This document shows positions 33,073-41,973 of a stretch of DNA of 64,000 bases, in pieces (position 1 is the stretch's first letter; every line of letters starts with the position of its first letter). A model generated the notes under the pieces. It saw only the letters and a list, made by a program, of their open reading frames with translations. It was not told the DNA's origin and did not search any database. The DNA is from Mesostigma viride (Eukaryota > Streptophyta > Mesostigmatophyceae > Mesostigmatales > Mesostigmataceae), in the NCBI GenBank assembly GCA_009746045.1, contig RPFO01000667.1, positions 2,095,380-2,159,379 of the forward strand. Direction: 5' to 3'. The translations under genes were made by a program, and so were the position numbers.

Positions 33073-35271
33073 AGCAGAAGCTTACCACTGCTCCCTTGTT
33101 GGTGGGCCCCAACCCAGACTTGCCATACCAGGTTAGGTCTGACGCCTCACAGGGTGCTATTGGTGCAGTACTAATGCAAGATCATGGTAAGGGCCCTCAA
33201 CCAGTGGAATACATGTCCAGGAGTATGACGTCTGCAGAACGTAACTACCCTGTTCATGAGCAAGAGCTGTTGGGATTGGTGGTGGCCTGTCACAAGTGGG
33301 AACACCTACTGAAGGGGGCCCAGTTTTCTGTGGCCAGCAGCGCCAGGATGGGCAGGGCAACGAGTCTATTACCCTGATGACTGACCACAGGCCCTTGGTA
33401 CATGTGTTGGAACAGACCCGGATGAGTAAGAGGATGGCTGGATGGATGGAGTTCCTGGGGGGGTTTGGACCTTTCTCTGTGAGGTACATTCCTGGTACGC
33501 AGAATGTGGTGCCTGACGCCCTGTCCAGGAGGAGGGATTTGATGGGAAGTTTTCATGAGGACTTGGACATCTGTGCTGCCCTGATTTCTGTGGTAGAGTG
33601 TGGAGCCTTGACTAGAGCTCAGGCCAACAACCAGAAGGTTTCTCAACTGTTGACACCACCTGTAGGGAATAACGGTGGTCCCGTGATGCTCATCGACCAG
33701 GGCTCTGTCCCAGAGTTGACAGGCGTCCAGGAGGGTGTCCAGTCACTGTCTGACAGTCTTAGGAGAAGTCCTGAAGGTGTGGTGCCCACTCCCACAGAGC
33801 AGCCAGGTGAGGGAGCCCTGCTAGGCGCAGCAGAGGTAGGCCCAGGAAGTGGGTCATGGACCCTGTGTTGGTAGGCCGGTCCAAGGTGTTGGCCTCTCAG
33901 GTGATGGCAAGGTCAAAAGGGCCTATAGCTACTACTGTCTCATCCAAGCAGTTGGTGGCTAGCCCTGGGCAGGAAGAGGAGATGCAGATGCAGCCCCTGG
34001 GACCTGACAAGGACCTGGTGTTGCCTAACCCTTTAAATATTTCCCTGCTGGACGTCATCAAGGCCTTCACCAAGACGGAGGACATGGCTACTGCAGCTAT
34101 CCAGAGGGGCAACTTTGGCAATAGACCTGTAGAATACTGGGAGGGCGTTCTGTATGTTCACACTCATGATGCAGAGCACACGGTGACTAGAAAAGTGTAT
34201 GTGCCTGAGATGGCCATTCCCACAGTGTTACATTGTTTCCATGACGATGTGACTGCGTGTCATCCTGGTTATGCTAAGCTACTTCATGAGGTGCAGCAGA
34301 GGTTTTGGTGGCCTGGCCTTTATCAGGATGTTAAGGCCTATGTGGATTCCTGTGACTCCTGCCAGAGAAATAAGGTCAGGAACCAAGCCACGCCCATCTT
34401 TCCCATGGCTATGCCCATTCCCCTGCGCCCTTGGATCAGTGTGACTATGGATTTTATCTGTGGTCTTCCCATGTCAGATGGTGGCAATGACAGGATCCTT
34501 GTGGTCATGGACAGGCTGTCCAGGATGTGCCATCTGATTCCTTGCAATACTCATCTCACCGCTGCACAGTGTGTGGATTTGTTTATGAAGGAGATCTACC
34601 GTCTGCACGGCATGCCTAGAGTGATCATCACTGATCAGGACCCCCTTTGGCTGTCAGGGTTTTGGAAGTCATTCTTTGACATCCTAGACACTAAGCTGGC
34701 ATTCGGTGTGGCATACAGGTGTGCCAGTACTGGGGCGGTGGAGAGGATGAACAGAATTGTCAGGGAGTGTCAAAAGCACTATTGTACACACGACAACAAG
34801 GACTGGGACAAGAAGATACCTTTCATAGAGTTCGCAATCAACAACTCTCCTCTGGCTCCTCACCAGATGTCCCCCTTCGTGATCTGCAATGGCCAGTGTC
34901 CCTTGACACCATTCGACTTGGAACTGCCTGACAGAGACGCTGAAGGCCCTTTCCAGCGACGTCTTGGTTCAGTCCAGCAGTTGTTGGCTTCCTTCCAGGA
35001 GGCTCACAGCATTGTGGCTACCCAGCTGTTGAGGACACAGGACAAGTACCTGACTAACGCCTGGCAGCAAACGGTGGCCAGTCATTCCTTTGTAGCTCCT
35101 GGGGACTTGGTGTTGTTGGAAGCCAACAGAGTGCTGCCTGAGAAGGAGCAATGCAGGAAACTGCAACCACTCTGGTTGGGTCCTTACCCAGTGTTGGCAC
35201 CTTCACTATGGTACGTGGTCCAGGTCCAGTGCCTTCTCACTGGAAGCTCAGGAATAATATTTTTCACCTAG
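33066..35271 (+). pseudogene. Gypsy pol, RNase H and integrase (frameshifted)
   Basis: RNase H begins at 33066 (VRSDASQGAIGAVL, NYPVHEQELLGLV) and shifts frame near 33350. It continues with LMTDHRPLVHVLE and the end motif VPDALSRR, then shifts again near 33860 into integrase. Integrase has an H2C2 zinc region (CHPGY ... FWWPGLY ... CDSCQRNK), core VTMDFICGLP and IITDQDPLW, and a Glu-containing AVERMNRIVREC. A frameshift just before 35271 cuts the link to the chromodomain. Confidence 0.9.
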
Positions 35272-35274
35272 CCA

Positions 35275-35604
35275 GCTGAAGCTGTACAGGCGTAACACCT
35301 TGCCAGGCAGATTGTCTGCCCCTTGCCTTATGAGTTGGATTCTGAGGGGGAGAAGATCTATGAAGTGGAGCGGTTGTTGGCTCACAGGGTGAAGGGGAAA
35401 GGTCGTACTAAACAGCTGCAGTTTAAGGTACACTGGAAGGGAGAGCTAGAGGTGACTGCTACGTGGCTGTGGTTGTCTGATCTCACCAACAGTCACTCTG
35501 CTGTACTAGATTATTGTCAGCGTCATGGATCACCTTGCCTGAGTGGTATGTCATGGGCTCTGAGCGGTGTGCTCCCCTTCATAGCTCCCAGTGAGCACTG
35601 CTAA
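35275..35604 (+). pseudogene. Gypsy integrase C-terminal chromodomain
   Basis: After SQLKLYRRN, the usual end of the GPY/F region, comes YEVERLLAHRVKGKGRTKQL, FKVHWKGE and TWLWLSDL, a recognisable chromodomain. It is open from about 35323 to the stop at 35602-35604. Chromodomains direct integration toward modified chromatin. It is out of frame with integrase by one frameshift. Confidence 0.85.
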
Positions 35605-37250
35605 CGCCTCTTTTTGGTGCTGTGTGTCTGTGGTTGCCAGCCATGGCGACTCCCATCCTGAGGGGACACCCAGGCCACCTGCCAACTCCAAGAGGACGTG
35701 AGGGCTACGTATGTCTTTCAGCACGACTACGCTGGCCCCAGAGCCCCAGGTACTTCGCTCCAGGAAGACGCTGGGTTCGTGGAAGCCCATTTTCTCAACC
35801 TGTTCCAGCGTATGGTACATGATCAGCAACGGCACGAGCAGCGTCACGGGGCCTTGATATCAAGGTTGCTCATGTGGAGGGTTGGTTACTCAGATGGCAG
35901 AACACTTGAGGGCTGGGCACTTCCACTGTGGGTTCTGCTGTGCCTGCAGCCTCTGAGGCCCAGTAGCTCAGGAGGCTATCCCCACCATGGTGGCCTCAGT
36001 CCCTCCTCTACGGAGGCTCCTCCCCCCCTAAGGTGGTGGTACACTTGCCCAGGTCCGTTGTCCCAACAAAACAGGTGGAGCAGTACTTGGACCACCGTAA
36101 ATGTGCCCTGACAGTGCGAGTGGTGTAAATCCTTGTACACAGCCATGCAGGCTCGACCAGACAGTGGTGGAGGAGGGTGAACTAGTACCTGAGGGTATGG
36201 TAGAGTTGGCCCTGGACTGTCTGCCCCCCAGTCTTGTGAGATTGGTTCACCATGGTGGCTTACATTATGCACACCGTCTTTGCAGTGTACCCGTGGCCTT
36301 CGTTTGACATGAGGCCGGTGGAGGGCCAGGACTTGATGGAGGCTCTGCCCAGTGACCTGAGACTCGCCTTTGCAGAGCTCAAGCCAGTTGGTTATTCCCA
36401 GACCTACACTGAGCTACTGAGCAAGCTGTCAAGCAGGGAGAGTTTGACATGACTCCGTCGTCCAGCTGCTCTGTGATGTCATGTTTTCCACACAAGGACA
36501 GCACGGTCTTTGTGGGGCTGCAGTTACCAAAGTTCCCTAACGAGCTGAGGGCCAGGCTCACGCCCTTGAGGTGCTGGTACCCATCTTGGGGCCAGGTGGG
36601 GGCCTATCAAGGCCTTTCTACAGCTGTGGTGGGCCTATAGCAGCTGGCTATGTCGCCATAAGACTGCCAGTGGCTGGGTCTTCGACCCCCTCCGACAGGC
36701 TGTGGTCACTCTGTCCTACCCTGCCCAGTGCAGTAGGTTTTCAGCTGAGTTGGGCAAGGCTGCTGAGACCTGCATGGATTCAGGTCAGCAGGAACTGGCC
36801 AGATCTGGTGTCCATGGTGGAGCATTTCCCAGTGTTTGGAACGAGGGGGAAGGATACGAAGAAGGGGGATTGGTTCACTTGTGAAGGGTTCCAGGATGGT
36901 TGGAGATGGGCTGTGGAGTGAGGTGGGGATCCAGAATGGAGGAGGCCAGTTCTGATGTCCAGTCCAGATTTCCAGCAATGACAGTTCTGAGTTCATGACA
37001 GTCTTGCAGTTGTATTATCCAGGCATGGTTGCCTGTGTGTTAGTCACTTGATGACATTTCATCTGTGGGTGAATTTGTCTTATTCAGGGTTGACATGATC
37101 AGATGATACTGAGATAGGAGGCCCTTTGGGGATGTAAAAACCCACTTGCTTGTCCCAAGAGGTGGTGGACTTCCTGTTTATTGTTGTGTTGTTTTGTGGA
37201 GGTTGTTGTTTTATTCTTCTTGGCTTCTAGGAACTGGGAGTTCCTGTCTT
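35605..37250 (+). other. Gypsy 3' tail without a recognised gene
   Basis: About 1.65 kb between chromodomain and polypurine tract, much longer than a normal chromovirus 3' UTR. Short open pieces in the plus direction (35698-36111, 36101-36452, 36571-36921) have base composition like the element's coding parts and may be one decayed extra ORF. No domain is recognised. Confidence 0.5.
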
Positions 37251-37262
37251 GAGGGGGAGATA

Positions 37263-37963
37263 TGTAACAACCAAATGTTACATCCAAAGTTTTCCTACTG
37301 TTGATCTTATTATGAGTTCTTTAGGACAATTATTTGGGAAGTTAGGAGGCTTCGACGTCTGATGGATATTGGGCCTGCTGAGATCTGTCGAATTATTGTT
37401 CTACCCTCATTGGTCGTGGCCTGATCCACGTAGGGTACTTTGCATGGTTTGTTCAGTCAGTCATAGATTCTCTTTAATACCGTTGTACCTGGTGGATCTG
37501 GTTCCAGGTCATGGAGATTTCGTATGTGCTGGCTTTGTGTTGTGTTGAGGATTCGGAAGCTAAGATCTTATCTTGAGTGATCCTCACTTTTGATTGGTCC
37601 TTCCGGGTTAGGGCTGAGCCGACCCTGCGTGCATGATGACTTTTATCCTGTTTGTGGCGGCTGGAGACGTGTGCGTGTAAGAAAGCTAAAGCTATGGTGT
37701 AATTCAAGGGTTTCCTTGTTTCATCAATCAAACAACCCTCGCCAAAAGTCAACTATAACTTCAACAGATAGTCGACTTGGATATAACATTGTCTGTTGTG
37801 TCTAACAAGGGTGGGGACTCATTCCCTTAACTGTTGAAGATCCATCTTCATTGCTTCTCTGGACGTGAAGTTATCTGTCGCGACTCCAATCCAGGTATAA
37901 AGATCTTTTCACATCAATGTTGAAACTGAGGCTGTTGCAAACACAACATTTTTAGTCGTTACA
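37263..37963 (+). repeat. Gypsy 3' LTR
   Basis: 701 bp, pair of 28571-29274, followed by ACTAG (37964-37968). Preceded by the polypurine tract at 37251-37262. Confidence 0.95.
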
Positions 37964-37968
37964 ACTAG

Positions 37969-38283
37969 CTGGCCCCAAGCCCGCCCAGCCTGGGCGATAT
38001 GTCCTCACCTGGCGTGCCCCCGGCCGCGCGCGGCAGGGCCGCCACCCGTGGACTTTTCGTGATAGACTCGGCATGGACATGTGCTACACTAGACGTGACG
38101 GGCTCACCCCCGGGCAGCCTCCTGGTTTGTCTGTAATATGGAGGCAGCTGGTGCGCAAGGATAGATGGCAAGTAGTGATGAAGGAGACCACCCCCAAGCC
38201 TGTGGGGGCTCCGCGTGTGACCAAGTATGGCATTCATAGCGATTCGGGCCGCGGTGCCCACACCCCTGTAACTAGGACCTAGA
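37969..38283 (+). pseudogene. LINE-B protein, C-terminal end after the gypsy insertion
   Basis: Continues the frame cut at 28570. It encodes a basic segment typical of the end of such LINE proteins (TFRDRLGMDMCYTRRDG, then IWRQLVRKDRWQVVM) and stops at about 38281. After it come about 80 bp of 3' UTR and the TTAA-type tail. Confidence 0.6.
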
Positions 38284-38465
38284 TAGCTTATACCCTCCAT
38301 TCCATCCCATGTTCCCCTCCCACTGAGGACTTATGCTCACGTGACGCAGTCACGTGTCTATTGATTAATTAATTAATTATGGTCCCCCATCATAACTGGA
38401 TTTTTATCACATGCCTAGGTATGGTTTCCAGAAAAGTGCCCTTTTGGGGTGTCATGTCCCCTTAA

Positions 38466-39196
38466 TGATGAAAAATATTCACTGCATTTGCTGACCACCC
38501 CGCATTTGCTAGCTGGGCCCATGTATGTACTGGCCTCCCATTTCCCATCGGACCATGCTGAATTTCTCATCCAATGAATCTGCTACGTTGGAAACATGGC
38601 TGTGTTTTTTGGCATTCTACACGATCGAGCCTGGCATGCAGCGCCCCGGCAACCCATGGCAGTTTTCCGAAATGCGACTACGAGTCCTTGCTCCAGGTGC
38701 GTTGGCGCTTCGCCGGTGTGCCGCTTTTCTGCTCCACAAACATATACGAAAATCCGGGAAATACAAGGGATGAAAATCAAGTTCATACATTAGAAAGCAA
38801 GCAGTAGCAGCAGCCGTAACTTTAAAAATCAAGAGATGTTCCAATGATACGTTATGGATGTGTGACATGGCTGTGAACAGCCTACGCAAAAATTCATGAT
38901 ATGCATGCAAAATACACGGCATGGGCAAACATATCTTGAGCTCCTTACTCGTCAATGATTACCACTTTGTTGGCGTCCAGAGCTTCTGCACCACAAAAAC
39001 TCTGGAGATAATCGAGTAAAGACATAACCTGTGTACTATAATGGGTTACCAAGTCTGATCTGACTAAAGATGAGATTGCTGACAGGCAGAAACTATTGAA
39101 AGGGTTACCCAAGTGAAAGCCTAGCACCACTATTATCGACATGACCGATGCATTGAAAAAGGGAAAACACGTTAATACACTGTGAAGCTCCAGGGT
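38466..39196. other. No recognisable gene
   Basis: Between the TTAA element and Copia-B. Short open frames on both strands overlap (38525-38955), none with a known domain, and no repeat partner is found in the window. Confidence 0.45.
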
Positions 39197-39201
39197 AACT
39201 A

Positions 39202-39818
39202 AGTTAACGTAAAGGATTTACGTTAGATGGATAGAGATTGTTACGCTCTTTCCAACGGCACCTTGAACGCCTCATTTGGTTACGGGACGTAAAAGTTATG
39301 ACGTTTCCTAGGCTGTGCCGACAGTACCCGGCGCGCCACTGTGGGCGCGTACGGACACAGGATGTACAAGTGTCACTTTGATAGTCCGCAGGACGTTGAC
39401 AGGACTTGTACAGGACTTGATAGTCAATTGATAGGCAGGCGTGCTGTAGCGCGCCAGGACCTATGAGACAATTGATGCTGAGTAGTGTACGGATAGGTCC
39501 ACAGGACTAGCCGTATGGACAATTGATAGATCTGCGCGCCAAAGGCGTGCCAGAGTCTGTGTAATCAATTGATTGACAGTTCAGCTGTGACAGTGCAGCT
39601 GAATACTTGGACGCGTCCCTAGCAAGCTATATGAGTGACTTGGTCACACCGGGACGCTAGTTCTTGCGTGCACGTTCTCTTGGCACTGCGACCCTGTCGC
39701 CTGTGCTGCGTGCAGTCTTGGAAGTGACGTGACTTACGTCTGTGTTTCCTTGTTATTAATAAAGGCAACTTCCTGCAAGAACCATGGCGGAATTCGTGGC
39801 ATTCTCACCCTCACAACT
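39202..39818 (+). repeat. Copia-B 5' LTR
   Basis: 617 bp. A TATA-like CTATATGAG lies near 39628 and a polyadenylation signal AATAAA at 39758-39763, placing R between them. The sequence after it, CGTATTACACGC, has no TGG-type primer site. Confidence 0.95.
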
Positions 39819-39888
39819 CGTATTACACGCTCTGTTAAAAAGATGCCAAATTCTGAAGAATTCCGGATTCCCGACGATGAGGAAATAG
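39784..39888 (+). CDS. Short upstream ORF starting in the Copia-B LTR
   Basis: 34 codons from an ATG in an optimal context (ACCATGG), starting MAEFVAFSPSQL. It begins at the very end of the LTR and overlaps the start of ORF0 (39843) in another frame. It could be a regulatory upstream ORF limiting ORF0 translation. The only LTR difference seen falls here and does not change the residue. Whether it is translated is unknown. Confidence 0.3.
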   Translation: MAEFVAFSPSQLVLHALLKRCQILKNSGFPTMRK

Positions 39889-40553
39889 CCGCTCCGCCGG
39901 CTGGTCCTCCGTCAAGACCGACTGCGCCGTCGTGGCAGCAAATGCTCGACGAAGTCACGATCTCGCTCGACGAGCTTCATCGTCAGCAGCGCGCAGCTCA
40001 TCCATTGCTCGGGGATAACCCCGAGGACCCCGATTTGCCAGCACTGGTGCCGGCTATACGCGCACTGTTGGACCAGATCCGCAACATTTTATCGACATTT
40101 ACGGTCCAGGTGCGGGGAGGTTTGCGGTCGGTGACCGAAGTCACGACTGCCATTGAGGAGGTGGACAACGCCATCTCTTCACTCACCGGTTACCAGAGAA
40201 ACTTACAAAACTGGGCATCGCTACGCACGGGGGGCGCGCCGGCGGTGTCGACAAATTTGTTTCAAGATCTCGCGTTGCTATCGCTGCTCACACGCGGCGT
40301 ACGCAGTCGCGAACGCCAGGTTCTGATTAACCTGGTGGCATTTCTCGCATCTGTGCGAGAGTGGATTCCCGCGGGGTGGGAATTGTTGACGATCTTTACA
40401 CATCCTCTGCGACTCGTCGCGCGTCGGCGCATCGCAACTTACGCGGCGGGGAGCACACCGGTTTTAATACATACCGGTGCAGGTCCAGAGCTGGATATGG
40501 AGGATCGTGAGTTCGCATACACGTACTGCGACTTCAGGGGCCTTGACTACTAG
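39843..40553 (+). CDS. Copia-B ORF0, extra ORF before gag
   Basis: 236 codons from MPNSEEFRIPDDEE. The same frame is open upstream to an ATG at 39729 in the LTR, but 39843 is the first ATG of the frame after the LTR. The protein is mostly helical by composition: an acidic Pro-rich start, then Leu-rich segments (ALVPAIRALLDQIRNILS, LFQDLALLSLL). It occupies the place of ORF0 in Copia-A and C but shows little direct similarity and lacks their SDSD tail. No known family is recognised. It lies about 170 bp upstream of gag. Confidence 0.7.
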   Translation: MPNSEEFRIPDDEEIAAPPAGPPSRPTAPSWQQMLDEVTISLDELHRQQRAAHPLLGDNPEDPDLPALVPAIRALLDQIRNILSTFTVQVRGGLRSVTEVTTAIEEVDNAISSLTGYQRNLQNWASLRTGGAPAVSTNLFQDLALLSLLTRGVRSRERQVLINLVAFLASVREWIPAGWELLTIFTHPLRLVARRRIATYAAGSTPVLIHTGAGPELDMEDREFAYTYCDFRGLDY

Positions 40554-40720
40554 GTCGGCCTAATTTTCTTTTGCAGTACTCGTCGACAATTTTTGTCGAA
40601 TTTTCAGCGGCATTTCGCGGGGCGGCGGCGACACCGGCGCAAGCGGCAGTGGCGACAACTTTTGTACATACTTTTCTGCTGCTTTGCTGAGGTGTTCTTT
40701 TGAATAGCTTCTAGTGCAGA

Positions 40721-41833
40721 ATGGCAGACGGGCGCCGTAGCAAGGGTGCCCCAGCCAGTGGGAATGGTGGTGGTGCTGGTAGTGGGACCGCTCACGTAGA
40801 TGACGTGGGGGTCACCGGAGAGATCACCAATCTTCCTATGAATAATAATAATGCACAAGCTGTTCTTGGTTATGACCTTACTACCCAGGGTTTGCTTATT
40901 GTGAATCAACTACAACCTGTCACGTCAGACACTAAGCCCAAGCAGGCAGAGGAGTTTGTGGAGGGCCTAGAGGGGTTTCCAAGTTTGTACGGTGGTACAA
41001 ACTATTACCAGATCTGGATAGGTAGCCAGACTTTTGGCAAATGTACAGATCAGATCAAGGACCTCACTAGAGAGTGTAAAAAGGCCAACAAGGCCTGGTC
41101 CAGCTACGTGGCAGAGTTAAAGGAGCTGCTGGAGGATCAGAGGAAGAAAGTGGGGATCCATTGGCAGGATAAATACCAGGGGTGGGAGGTTAAGGGGGAC
41201 CTGATCCAGAACTTCCTCAATTATTGTAAAATGGTTGAGGAGGGCAGGGCTCACGGCTTTAATGTTGCTGATAACATAGCCCTGACCAACTGGCTCAAGG
41301 TTTCTGGGCTGGACAAGGCTACACGTGGCTCCTTAAAGGTCATGTGTGCCCCACACTCAACCCTCAAGGCCTACAAGGTCATAATCAAACAAGCACTCGA
41401 GGCAGAGGAGCTGTTTGAGGGAGGAGTGCCAGCAGTGAAGGCTACCCAGGCAGGTGGGCGTACCCAGGGGGCTCCAAGACGTCTGAGGCTGACAGAAGCC
41501 AGGAGGACGAGGGGCAACCATAACAAGCGCAAGGGCGATCATTCACCTGACTCTGACAGGAGGTCACACTCCAAGTCGGTGTTCAGGCGGGTGGGTGGTA
41601 AGCCCAAGCAGGGCAACGCGCCTGACAACGGGGGAGGAGGCCAGGGCAAGTCAAAGATACAATGCTACCTGTGCAAGGGGTGGGGGCACATCAAGAAGGA
41701 GTGTCCCAGCTTCAAGAAGTCCCAGGGCCAGGGCAGCAACAAGAATAACAACAACAACAAGAAGAAGAACAACAACAAGTCCCAGGGCCAGCCTTCAAAG
41801 GGCAGTCAGCAAGAAGACAACAAGGAGCAGTGA
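40721..41833 (+). CDS. Copia-B gag
   Basis: 370 codons. After a Gly-rich start there is a UBN2/copia-gag-like helical region (about residues 60-230; GWEVKGDLIQNFLNYCKMVEE), a basic Arg-rich linker, one CCHC knuckle (CYLCKGWGHIKKEC) near residue 310, and a Lys/Asn-rich C-terminal tail. It forms the virus-like particle and binds genomic RNA. The frame is intact and ends in TGA 41831-41833. Pol follows in a different frame from ATG 41974. Confidence 0.9.
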   Translation: MADGRRSKGAPASGNGGGAGSGTAHVDDVGVTGEITNLPMNNNNAQAVLGYDLTTQGLLIVNQLQPVTSDTKPKQAEEFVEGLEGFPSLYGGTNYYQIWIGSQTFGKCTDQIKDLTRECKKANKAWSSYVAELKELLEDQRKKVGIHWQDKYQGWEVKGDLIQNFLNYCKMVEEGRAHGFNVADNIALTNWLKVSGLDKATRGSLKVMCAPHSTLKAYKVIIKQALEAEELFEGGVPAVKATQAGGRTQGAPRRLRLTEARRTRGNHNKRKGDHSPDSDRRSHSKSVFRRVGGKPKQGNAPDNGGGGQGKSKIQCYLCKGWGHIKKECPSFKKSQGQGSNKNNNNNKKKNNNKSQGQPSKGSQQEDNKEQ

Positions 41834-41973
41834 CTGTCTGAGGCAACCCCTACACACCTTAATTCACCCAGGGGGAGGCCAGGTGCTCCAATGCAGATTT
41901 TATATCTGGGCAACAAGAGGGTGATCTCCAGGTTCAGGGTGGCCCCAGGTCACCTGGAGAGGTACAGGTTCCT

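Larger units (their letters stand above)
28571..37963 (+). mobile_element. Ty3/gypsy chromovirus-type LTR retrotransposon
   Basis: LTRs at 28571-29274 and 37263-37963 begin TGTAACAACC and end GTCGTTACA, flanked by the 5-bp duplication ACTAG. The primer site TGGTATCGGAGG is at 29276 and the polypurine tract GAGGGGGAGATA at 37251-37262. Domain order is gag, protease, RT, RNase H, integrase, chromodomain, as in chromoviruses. Gag and pol carry several frameshifts. The LTRs differ at about ten positions (roughly 1.5%), so it is older than Copia-A or B. Confidence 0.95.
28224..38376 (+). mobile_element. LINE-B: 5'-truncated LINE, interrupted by the gypsy element
   Basis: Flanked by a 12-bp direct repeat TTATGGTCCCCC (28212-28223 and 38377-38388), the probable target duplication. 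It begins inside the RT C-terminal region and ends in a TTAA-type microsatellite tail (TTGATTAATTAATTAA, 38361-38376). Without the gypsy insertion it is about 0.75 kb. These are classic signs of 5'-truncated target-primed insertion. Confidence 0.8.
26404..38461 (+). mobile_element. TTAA-flanked DNA element with GGGGACATGACACC termini (nested)
   Basis: The left end GGGGACATGACACC is matched by the inverse GGTGTCATGTCCCC at the right end, with TTAA on both sides (26400-26403 and 38462-38465). After removing LINE-B and the gypsy element about 1.9 kb remains. A TTAA duplication is typical of piggyBac-type elements, but piggyBac termini usually start CCC, so the class is uncertain. A perfect 24-bp palindrome centred on GGCGCC lies at 26421-26444. 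No transposase is recognised. Confidence 0.65.
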
